Shown here one piece after another: positions 34,691 to 43,881 of a stretch of DNA of 64,000 nt. The position numbers were made by a program, and so were the translations under genes. The notes beneath the pieces were generated by a model, which did no database searches, had not been told where the DNA came from, and saw only the letters and a program-made list of their open reading frames with translations. Each line of letters starts with the position of its first letter. Positions within the stretch are counted from its first letter, which is position 1. The DNA comes from Adiantum capillus-veneris. Lineage: Eukaryota; Streptophyta; Polypodiopsida; Polypodiales; Pteridaceae. Location of the stretch: NCBI GenBank assembly GCA_014529385.2, contig CM043953.1, forward strand, positions 76,218,872 through 76,282,871. The letters run 5' to 3'.

Positions 34691-35311
34691 ATCTCTTTGG
34701 TAAAAGTTCCTGTTGTGTTTCTATCTCTTGCCCGCATCGTCATACCTTTAGTTGGCAACTTCAGTGCCTCGGCCACTATCTCCTTGGTGATTACTACTTC
34801 TACCTTCTGCCCTTGTTGATCAATGATTTGGGAGGACCCATCTTCTTTGATTGTAGATAGTAACTCATATGCCTTCTAGAAATCCACGCCGCATGGTTCC
34901 TGGTCGTAGAAGTCTCTTAGGCCTAGCCTTCTATTGGCTTCTTTGGTGTTTGTCTTTGCAGCTACATCATATATCTCCTTTGGTAGCATTTGTAGTTCCA
35001 CTTGGTGTCCTTCTTCACTCTTGAACCTGCTAGTGAAAATAGTTGTGTTGTTGTTCTCAAGATGTTCTTTTGACAAGTAAGTTGCCTTTGTCGTCTTCAC
35101 TGAACTTGGATCTAATTGGTAAGGTGGCAACTCTTGCAACTTTTCTTTCTGGGACACCCTTTTCTTTGCCTTCTTGGCAGCTTGCATTGCTCCCCTCATG
35201 TCTCGTGTGAGACGGTGTTGAAAATGGACGACTATGGACTCCCAAAATTGTGCACGAAGAAGGTCGAGAGCTCTCTCCTCCAATAGTGACTACTGGAAAT
35301 GAGGTGATCAT
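34691..35311 (-). pseudogene. Element C: globular part of post-integrase protein
   Basis: Minus frame: LLRAQFWESIVVHFQHRLTR, a Lys-rich stretch, LPPYQLDPSSVKTTKATYLS, EIYDVAAKTNTKEANRRLGL, then past a stop QKVEVVITKEIVAEALKLPT and a TTGTFTKE end. The ITKEIVAEALKLP piece resembles the N-terminal part of the plant mobile domain / aminotransferase-like proteins carried by some plant retroelements. This is a loose resemblance by eye. Frameshifts and stops are present. Confidence 0.4.
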
Positions 35312-35942
35312 TTTGGGTTGCCTTGGATATCTATACTCGGACTTCCCAAACTATTTTTTTCCAAATTACCCTATTAGTCCTACTAGGCCGTGAAATCTAT
35401 GTTAAACTCAAAAATTTCTTCAATCGGATTTTGTGAGCTCATTCTGCAAGAATTTGCAAAAGTAGGCCTTGGCAGCCTTATTTAGGCTTCCCGCTTTCAT
35501 ATGTCGATTCGATTGAAATTTTTTGTGCCTGTCCACCTTGTCCTTCTGATCATCAATGTATCTTCAGTTTCTCCATCTGAGCTCCTTTGCTATTTATTAT
35601 TAACTTTTGACCTGTTTATTGAAAAAATCAAAGAAAATAATAAAATGAGCTAAAAAAGCAAAGTGAAAAATCAATAATTAAGAAAATCCATTGAGAAACA
35701 CTGCTTTACTATTTTTTGGTGGATTTCTCCATTTTTATGTCTCAATATCAAGAAAAATACTAAAAAGAACAAAAAAGACCATTTTTCTGATAGTATATAC
35801 ACTATTTACACTCATCGAGGACATGTTATCAGCTCAATTTCCCTGTTATGATTTTGTAAGGGTGTTATTAGGTAATTTTGCAAAAAATCACACGTTAACA
35901 TCCAACTTTTTTCCTCTCTCTTCAAACATTACCCTTAATTAC
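35312..35942. other. AT-rich gap in element C, no coding signal
   Basis: Low-complexity AT-rich DNA with A/T homopolymers separates two coding-like blocks of C. It could be an untranslated spacer or a decayed insertion; I see no terminal repeats. Confidence 0.4.
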
Positions 35943-36613
35943 TTAGTTCTCTTCCACCCCTCCTAGATGGCATACTCCGTGATGACTATGTGCATGGGTT
36001 GAACAATCGTGTCTATGCATAGCTTTGGTTGGCTCTACCATGCTTTGAAGATCAATGCAATTCAAACCATTATGATGTGCAAGAGTTGGGTCTTGAGTAA
36101 TTAACTCAAGGGTTTCTGAGGTCGAGGTTTTCTTTTGCTGTCTCCCGAAGAGAAAATCTTGTAGCTTGTATGCTCTTTGCATTATTGTACCGTCAGGATG
36201 CTTTGGCACACTGATTTCCTGAGCTGTCGGTATCAATAATGATGGTTGTCGAGCTTTAACTCGCCATTGGTATCTTGATTTTTCTTCAATAAAATGTTGT
36301 GGTTGAGTGTTTTGAGGCTTAACCCTCCACTGCTTCATCAGTTTTACAGTTTGTGGAGAAGATAAGTGCTCTTTTTTTTTCCAAATCTATTTTGTTTTAG
36401 ATTCCCTGCTCAAAGATTCTTGTCTTTATGTTTTGAACCTTGGAACCATCTTTGGTACAGTAGATGATGTTTTGGGCAGCCAGATTTTCGTGACTCCTTG
36501 CATGCTACTTGTAGCATTTGCTTGGCTATAGGATGGAGAATATTAATTGCTTTGTGGTTTGCTCTGCTGGTAACCTCCTTTCCATTCCTCTTTGCTTGGT
36601 GCAGTTGGAACAA
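35943..36613 (-). pseudogene. Element C: QWRVK-repeat segment after retropepsin-like domain
   Basis: A 131-codon open stretch begins MKQWRVKPQNTQPQHF and repeats the motif as YQWRVKARQPSLLIPTAQ. It continues with RAYKLQDFLFGRQQKKTSTS and LTQDPTLAHHNGLN-like sequence, and ends His-rich (HRHDCSTHAHSHHG). The upstream 36,410-36,613 part is in another frame and links to the retropepsin-like segment. Family unknown. Confidence 0.4.
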
Positions 36614-36619
36614 TGAGTT

Positions 36620-37150
36620 GTCCGCCTTTAGGTGATAGCTTGAGATGATTGGTATCCCAATCTAGTACTGCCTTGTACATCCGCATGCTGAGATTCCAAG
36701 AATCATTGTTTCATTCATGTGTTCGTCTGGTAAGCATATAAATTGATGAGGGCATGAACATCCATGTACTATCACATTTAAGCTGAATATTCTCAATGTC
36801 GGTGTTGGGTTCTTGTTTCATCCTCTAATAGTCGATATTCCTGAAGTCAAAGACTGATTCGTTGCTTTCTTGTACGTGGAATAAATGACTGCATTTACTC
36901 GAGCTCCTATATCAACCAATGCATTTGTGCTATGATTGTCCAGCTATACTTTGATGGAAAGGTCCATTCCATCTAGCCATTCATCATCTGTTGACACTCC
37001 ACCTTTCTGTAATTCCCATAGTCATTCATCTAGTTCCAGATTCTTGATGGGAATAGGTATTTGTTGATTTTTGAGAGTGGATTTCCTTTTGAGTACTCGA
37101 AGCTGAGCATCCTCTTGGGCTTCATCAATGACGTGCTGTCATTTTATCTT
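36620..37150 (-). pseudogene. Element C: retropepsin-like domain located after integrase
   Basis: In the same frame as the integrase end, minus-strand sequence continues QHVIDEAQEDAQLRVLKRKS, then STNALVDIGARVNAVIYSTY, which is the retropepsin active-site region (D-I-G-A for D-S/T-G-A). About 50 residues on comes FICLPDEHMNETMILG, and in an adjacent frame MRMYKAVLDWDTNHLKLSPK, which fits the ILG-x-x-W-x-x-x-x-A-x-L-D-W end of retropepsins. Three in-frame stops and one shift occur. In Ty3/gypsy elements the protease precedes RT, so a protease-like domain downstream of integrase is unexpected. It may be a second, captured or degenerate protease fold. Confidence 0.55.
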
Positions 37151-37169
37151 TCTTTGCTTTGCTACATGC

Positions 37170-37708
37170 ATATTTTCTACCAATTCATTGGTTAGTGGAA
37201 AATTGTACTTCTTTAAACGATAGCCACTAATCCAATTAGCCATTGGTTCACCATTTAGGGTGGACAACTTAACTTCTCCACTTGGAGATACGTCTTCAAT
37301 GATAAACGGTCCGTTTCCCTTTTCCTTAAACTTGGGAAGGTGTTGCTTAAGGGAATAGAATAAAACTAAGTCCCCTTTTTTGAAGATTTTTGTAACTAGA
37401 TGGGAATCAAAAAACTATTTTTGTTTTTGCTTTTGTACATAGATGAGAGCTACAGTTGCTAGTCTTTGCTCATCAAGATTTTCCAAATATTCAAGCCTCT
37501 ATGATAATTCATGTCAAGTCCACTCAAGATCCTTAGCTACCCTTAGTGTCGGCAATAGAAATTCTATAGAATATATGGCATCAAGACCATAAACAAGGTT
37601 AAAGGGTGTAGCATTTAAAGTTGTCTTGAATAAAACTCTATAAGCCCATAGAGCAGCATGGAGATTCATTTCCCAATCTCTCCGTCCTGAACTAACCCCT
37701 TTAGTCAA
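37170..37708 (-). pseudogene. Element C: gypsy integrase C-terminal part
   Basis: Minus frame: RRDWEMNLHAALWAYRVLFK, TTLNATPFNLVYGLDAIYSI, stops near 37,500, then FKKGDLVLFYSLKQHLPKFK and EKGNGPFIIEDVSPSGEVKL, TLNGEPMANWISGYRLKKYN. These are the W-AYR, F-LVYG and G-R-LK-Y landmarks of gypsy integrases. There is no chromodomain; the frame passes a TGA after HVAKQRKIK and goes on into the retropepsin-like region. The upstream part (catalytic core, RT) is cut off by element D at 37,715. Confidence 0.8.
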
Positions 37709-37714
37709 TACTAA

Positions 37715-38456
37715 TGTAATGGAATTAGCCTTTTAACTTGAGTTGGAGCGGAAAGTGAATAACATATTGAGCATTTCCTTGAGTGTTCCTTTGTGTGTAG
37801 ATGTGGCTTGAGAAAGAAAGTGCTTGGATGGAGAGAGCAACACTAACACATTACTTCATTAACATGGCATGATCAATACTTGTAAAAGAGAGTGAGAGTT
37901 TACAGAAATTGACACCAATAGAGGACCAGATTAGTTGGAGCCGGTTCCCCCTCCAATAGGCATTTGTATTATAGATTCTTCCATGACGGAAGACTTGTTT
38001 ACAATATAACTGTTTGTGTTTCAAGAGACCTTCTTGATGAGATGAAGATGATAAGCTTCACTCACCAAGCATTAGCATGGTAACAAAAATAAACATTATT
38101 AGCATGAACTTGGAAAATGCCCAACCTTAATCCCAAAACCTCAAACACCATGAATGGTGAGGAGAGCTAGCAAGGAGTGAGGAAGAAGAAAGAAGTAGAA
38201 GTAGCTCTACGAGAAAGCAATAACCCCTTGCACATAATCACTCATAGCTCTTGTAGCATAGCTTATCATAGTGACAATGGAGATTAGAGAGATTGATAAG
38301 CAAGCATAAGCATTCTCTTGTGTGAATTTGCATCCATAGCCAAGAGCTTGTGGTAGTAGGCACTCAACTTCTCAAGCTTGGAGAAGGAGATGGAGTTCTT
38401 GCTTCACAAGAGTGTGTGAAGGGAAGAATGAGAGTGACAGAGCTCATGGGAGGCTC

Positions 38457-38525
<69 letters not shown>

Positions 38526-39217
38526 AGATTGACCCCCTTCCCTAAGCTTTCCTTCAAGCTTTTTTGGGCCATGTAGCCCTCTAGCCAATGAGAGCTTGGC
38601 TCCCTTTGGAGCAATATGTGTAGTCTCTTGACAAGTGTCCTTATTTCCCTCTTGTGAGGTTAAGCTAGCACCCCCCTTGCTTAAGCACAACCCTTGCTTA
38701 AGCAAGATGCCCCCTTGCCTACTTGAGTAAGGTGCCTCTACACTTGACGTGTGGCCCCTTTCCTTTCATAAGAGTATGGGTCCTTGGTGAGGTGCATACT
38801 TACAACACACATCCCTCCTTTGTAGGGCTTGCCTCCCTCTTTGTAGCAAGATACTTGATCTTGGTAAGCAGGCAGGCCCTCTGCTTAAGCACAGCCCTAG
38901 CTTAAGCAAGCTGCCCCCTTGTGTGTTTGGACCTTAGTGACTAAAGAGTAAAAATTAAAGACTATGTCTTACGGCTTTTAACACTTACCTTTGGAGGCTT
39001 TAATGAAGACAACCCTAAGGTATTTTGCTCCATTGGTTAACCTTGGTCTTTGATAGACCTTTTCTCATTTGGGTCCCTTTACCATTGGCCCCATGCTGAA
39101 ATAGATCTATAAGCACATCTATATCTTAACCCTTGTTCCCGTTTTTTTCCCCAAATTAAGTGATCAGTTTAATATGAGAAAATTAGTTGGGTTGGTTAGA
39201 TATTAGATTTTATGACA
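37715..39217 (-). repeat. Element D 3' LTR
   Basis: Begins TGTAATGGAATTAGCC on the plus strand and matches 63,684-64,000 nearly base for base over 317 bp (GCCTTTTAACTTGAGTTGGA and onward). The right end is TATGACA at 39,217, next to AAGAGAGACATAA (minus strand), a weak purine tract that follows GTCGAGGACGACTATGA, a typical chromovirus 3' end. Length 1,503 bp. Contains (GA)n at 38,459-38,523. Candidate target duplication ACTAA at 37,710-37,714. Confidence 0.8.
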
Positions 39218-39619
39218 TTATGTCTCTCTTGAAATCATAGTCGTCCTCGACTATGAGGTAGGAGAGATAAAGTCGTAGTCATTAGTAAATTTTACTTAGC
39301 GGGTAGAGAATCCCTTTTTACCCTACGACATATTTCCAAGATGGATGACTAATCCATTTGGTGCTTGGGAGAAATACCTGCCACAAGCATGTCTACTCTT
39401 TAGTCCATTTCATTCTCCCAAAGTAGAGTGATAATTTCTACTTGGTGTTTGAGAGACGTCGTTGTCACAAACATGATTCTAAGCATGCATACTATTTAAA
39501 TTTGTGCACATTAAAAAGATATTAGTCTTATAAGACAAAAACATGAATCATTTCTAAAAAGTTGTACATTTGCTTATTCTAATGTAGCATTGTAAGCATT
39601 GACAAGGTTCATACTATCC

Positions 39620-40062
39620 TTAAGCTATATTCCTTGCATCCATCTAGCATCTTCAAAAGGATAATTTTTGAACTTAATAAGATACCGTTGGATAATCTTA
39701 CCATGTCTTAGTACCTTGTATTCATGCCAAAGGATAGCTTCGGGTTGTAGTACCTCTTCTTGGTCTTCAACTTCGTGAGGGTCTTTAATAATTGGTTCAC
39801 TTTTGGCTCTCCTTTGTAGGGCTTAAGTAGGCTTACATGAAAATCATTGTGTATGAGCCAATGGTTGGGCAACTTGAGTTGATAAGCCATCTCATTGATG
39901 GGCTTCAAGATTTGGAAAGGACCATAGTATCTTTTTGCTAGTTTAGCATAATACTTTTGATGGCCCGTAGGATTTTTGCCCGTCGTTTGCCTTAATCGAG
40001 CCTTAGGAAACTTGAGTAAGACCCAATCATTTTCTTTGAACATTAAGGCCCTTCTGTGCTTA
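39620..40062 (-). pseudogene. Element D: integrase C-terminus with chromodomain
   Basis: Minus frame from the E junction: [69 protein letters not shown]. After a shift comes a chromodomain: [20 protein letters not shown] then PFEDARWMQG. The aromatic/acidic chromodomain pattern (Y-IKFK-YP-EDA-W) is clear. Chromodomains steer integration of chromoviruses to particular chromatin. About 30 codons that usually precede HRRAL are missing at the E junction. Confidence 0.8.
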
Positions 40063-40156
40063 TGCTCTACACATTACAGTAGAGCGAGTTCACCATATCG
40101 TCGTGCTCTTCTTCTCGCACTCTCTCTCGCGTCGCACTTCCGCTCGTACTCCTTCA
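40061..40156 (+). repeat. Element E 5' LTR, truncated
   Basis: 96 bp matching 59,214-59,309 (TATGCTCTACACATTACAGT ... ACTCCTTCA). The first 96 bp of the LTR (present at 59,118-59,213) are missing, along with some element D integrase sequence, so a deletion spans this junction. Confidence 0.85.
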
Positions 40157-40158
40157 AC

Positions 40159-40170
40159 TGGTATCAGAGC
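40159..40170 (+). other. Element E primer-binding site
   Basis: TGGTATCAGAGC two bases after the LTR; complementary to initiator tRNA-Met. Confidence 0.92.
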
Positions 40171-41255
40171 TTAGATCGAGGCTCGGGGCAGCACTTGCAA
40201 GTATCCAGAGTCACCTGCTCAGATTGGAGTGAGATTCGACAGGCGAAGACACGGCCCCAAATCCTGTGGGAAAGCCCTAAGGGCTGGGTGTTCTCAAAAT
40301 TTCATTCTGAGGTCATTTCGGCCACCGTTTGGCTTCGACAAAGGTCTGCGCAGGCCATTTTCGACTACGTGGTCTCGACGGGTGCAGATCCGACTCTGCA
40401 AATTTGGGGTTTTTGGTCTAAGACTGCAGATGCTGAGGATATCGACACTCCCAGAGTGTTGATTTGTGGCTGTCTACACATCGAAGGACGGCTCACAATT
40501 CTTGGAGGCGTGTCACATACGACACGAGCGCATCTACACACAGACCGTAGGCGACATCCACTAGTTCATCAGGTAGCTTGTGTTTGCTGCTTGATATTCC
40601 AGATTTCATCCTGACATTGCAGGTACTTCCACATGGGATGTATTGTCAGAGATGATGTATGTCTGTTGAGGGTTTGCTGGCTGTGAGTCACGCAGCAAAC
40701 AACCGCCGCAGCGGTTACAGCATACAGTGGGAAATTTGTGGATGTATGACTTTGTGGGAAGTCTATGTACTGTCAGATTTACTGCAGCCTTTGTTGAGGG
40801 TCGAGTGAGGTTTTATTGAGCTGGGGGATTCTCGAATGTTGAGATCCTTTTGGTGATACAGGTCTTGGAGCGATCCCTCGAGCACCCTTAGATAGGCAGC
40901 TAGGATGTATTGACTGTGAGTTAGACAGTTGGGATTTCATCTTTGCTTTACTGCCATTGAGGCATTGTCGCAGTCTATGCTTATAGGACAGTGACAGGAC
41001 AGTCAGAGACAGTACAGGTGCACGACAGGTTTACCCACAGTTTACAGTGTTAGAGAGACAGTGGTTTTTTGAGCTGTCTTTTGGTCTGTTTTTAGTACAC
41101 CATAGCCATTTTACAAAGGAGACTGTGCCAAAATTTATGCAGAATCTGAAGCTTTCTTGGTTCATTTGACAGGTTGATATTGGTTCAGAGGTCAGTTTAC
41201 AGGGGAAACTCTGCCGAATTTTTCCCAGGAAAGTAAACCATTGTGAAGCATAGCT
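40171..41255 (+). other. Element E untranslated leader
   Basis: No protein-like ORF in the element orientation is convincing. A 212-codon frame crosses the LTR and PBS and is not conserved-looking. The leader ends 5 bases before the Gag ATG. Confidence 0.6.
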
Positions 41256-43193
41256 ATGGCTGGATCACAAGATACTGCTCTTTACAATATCAAGAAGCTG
41301 GATGGAACCAATTTCCCATTGTGGAAGAATCAGATTTGGCACGTGTTGGTACAAAAGAAGCAGATAAAACCTATAAAGCTCAAGGGGATAAAACCAGAAG
41401 ATATGGACGAAGATGAATGGAGCGAAATGGATGAATTGACACTTTCTACCATTATGCTAACTTTGGCAGAAAGCGTTTACTTCAATGTAGCAGACGAGAT
41501 TTCGGCTTATCAAGCATGGTTAAAGCTGAGTGATCTTTATGAGAAGCAGAGTGCAGCTTCACAAGTATACTGGCTTAAGAAGCTTGTTGACTTGAAGATG
41601 AAAGAAGGGACACCTATGTCCAATCATCTGAATGAATTTAACACAATCTACAGTCAGTTGTCAGCTCAAGGTGTCAAGTTTGATGAACCTGTTAGAGCTA
41701 TGTTCCTGTTGATCACATTGCCGAAAAGTTGGGACACTTTTCGCACAGCTTTGAGTAATTCTGCACCTCCAGATGGTTTGAACATAGCAGGTGTAGAAGG
41801 AAGTCTGCTTACTGAAGAAACCAATAGAAAGACCATGGACAAAGGCAAAGGAACAACCTTAGTTGTCAGGGGAAGGACCAAAGAAAAGTACAAAGGTGGA
41901 AAGAGGAATCAGTCTCGTAGCAAGTCCCGTAGTGCTAAAGGCAAGAGTGACATAGAATGCTACCATTGTGGCAAGAAGGGTCACATGAAAAGAGACTGCA
42001 GAGAATGGAAAGCAGAAAAAGGCAAAGAGAAAGCTGAAGAGCATGGTGAGAAGAACAAGTCCTCAGTGAAGATTCAAGAAATAAATGTGACAAACACTGT
42101 TGCAGAGGATGACAGTCTAGTGTCAGGAGACATCTACTTCTTGAAGAATACAATGGACTCAGCTCTTCTTACAGCATCTGATGGAAATGCACTGAGTGAC
42201 TCGATTATAGACTCAGGGGCATCACTTCATGTGTCTCCAAACAAGGAGTGGTTTACCTCTTATGTGACCACTAAAGATCATGTTCGGCTAGGCAATGGGC
42301 AGACATGTGAGATCTTAGGTGTTGGAGATGTTCAATTGAAGTTTCAGAATGGCTCTTCTTTCACGCTGAAGAATGTGAGACATGTTCCCGCAATTACAAA
42401 GAGCTTGATTATCACAGGTTTACTTGATGATGTTGGCTACATCACCACTTTTGGACAGAACATGTGGAAGATATCCAAGGGTTCTATGACAGTAGCACAT
42501 GGAGTAAAGTCTGGAGGACTTTACATGATTTATGTATCAAATGTCTCTAAAAATGTAATCAATGTAACCGAGCAGCCGAACGTTTCTTTGTGGCATAGCC
42601 GGTTAGGACATATGTCCAAGAAGGGAATGGAAATCTTGTCTCATTCTGGTTATTTTCCTGGATTTTCATTTAATGATTTTGAATTCTTTGAACATTTTCT
42701 GTATGGTAAGCAAACACAGCAGCCACATAAGCATAGAAGCAGTAGAAGAGATACACAGTTGGCACTTGTTCATAGTGATTTGTGTGGACCGATGCCTAAC
42801 CTATCTCTAGGGGGAGCTTCTTACTTTATGACATTTATAGATGATTACTCAAGGAAAGTATGGGTTTACTTTCTCAAGCACAAGGATGAAGTGTTTAGTG
42901 TTTTCAAAACGTTTGTGACACTTGTGGAGAATCAGAGTGGCAAGAAGCTTAAATGCTTACGCACTGACAATGGTGGAGAGTATGTTTCAAAGGCCTTTCA
43001 GGACTTTTGTGAGTCAAAAGGTATAAAACGTGAACTTACTGCTCCTTACAATCCTCCTCAAAATGGTGTTGCTGAGAGGATGAATAGGACCATACAAGAG
43101 AAGGTCAGAAGTATGTTGTCTAATGCACAGCTGCCAAATGGGTTTTGGGCTGAAGCTGGGCTGAAGCTGTATCGACAGCTGTTCATCTTGTAA
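41256..43193 (+). pseudogene. Element E: copia Gag-protease-integrase polyprotein
   Basis: 645 codons from ATG. Residues 1-200 are UBN2-type copia Gag (LDGTNFPLWKNQIWHVLVQK). A CX2CX4HX4C knuckle lies near 235-248 (CYHCGKKGHMKRDC). Protease active site IIDSGASLHVSP is near 318. The pre-integrase domain near 445-475 keeps WHSRLGHMS, but the CX2C half reads FFEHFLYGKQ, so both cysteines are Phe and zinc binding should be lost. The integrase core has FIDDYSRK, LRTDNGGEY and NGVAERMNRT (D, D, E). It ends prematurely because GGGCTGAAGCT is duplicated in tandem at 43,147-43,168 (+11 bp); the expected frame resumes from 43,169. Confidence 0.92.
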
Positions 43194-43881
43194 ATAGATC
43201 TCCTAGCAAGGTTTTGCAGAAGGATTCAGTGCCAAAGATGGTATGGTCATGCAAAATGCCCTCATACAAGCATCTCAGAGTCTTTGGCTGTGAGGCATAT
43301 ACTCACGTTCCAAAGAAATTTAGGAACAAACTTGAGCCAAAGAGTAGAAAGTGCATCTTTCCAGGCTATGGTAATTCTGGTGAGATGGGGTACAGACTTT
43401 GGGATCTCGAATCCAAAAAGGTTGTCCGCAGCAATGATGTTGACTTTAATGAATCCAAATATCATTCTAAACCAGAAAGGGTTGAGGAGATCAGAAGAGT
43501 TGTCTTTCAAGAAGATGGACCTGCACGTGCAAGACAAAATGTCAGGGCTCAAGAGGAGCAAGGACAGGATAGAGTGGAACCATAGGTTGTGGCTGAGCCT
43601 GAGCCACCTAGTGTGCGTAGATCTGGACGTGTCACGCGACCTCCTGATAGGTTTGTTCCATCTATGAACTATGTCGTGTGGACTGATTGCAATGAGCCTT
43701 CATGTTACAAGGAAGCAATGCAAATGAACGACTCTGGGAATTGGCAATTGGCCATGCAGTCAGAGATGACAGCTCTGCATAAAAACCAGACATGGAAGCT
43801 AGTTAAATTACCACAGGGCAAAAAGGCTCTACCTTGTAAATGGGTTGACAGATATAAGATCACCGCTCATGATAGTCAGCC
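43169..43881 (+). pseudogene. Element E: integrase C-terminus to start of RT
   Basis: Continuation of the polyprotein after the 11-bp frameshift. It has the copia integrase tail (HLRVFGCEAYTHVPKKFRNK, KCIFPGYGNSGEMGYRLWD), an acidic linker, a TAG at 43,583-43,585 (ahead of VVAEPEPPSVRRSGR), and the RT lead-in CYKEAMQMND, LHKNQTWKLVKLPQGKKALP, CKWVDRYKITAHDSQ. Coding stops at the F insertion; the rest of RT resumes at 57,658. Confidence 0.9.
43877..43881. other. Target-site duplication CAGCC, left of F
   Basis: CAGCC precedes TGTGAGG at 43,882 and recurs at 57,658-57,662 after CTTACA. RT coding of E resumes in frame across it. Confidence 0.92.

Noticed and set aside
39976-40614. 212-codon plus-strand ORF
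   Set aside because: It spans D integrase (antisense), the E LTR junction and the E PBS, so it is a chance frame.
41666-43561. Minus-strand ORFs within element E
   Set aside because: Antisense shadows of the copia polyprotein.
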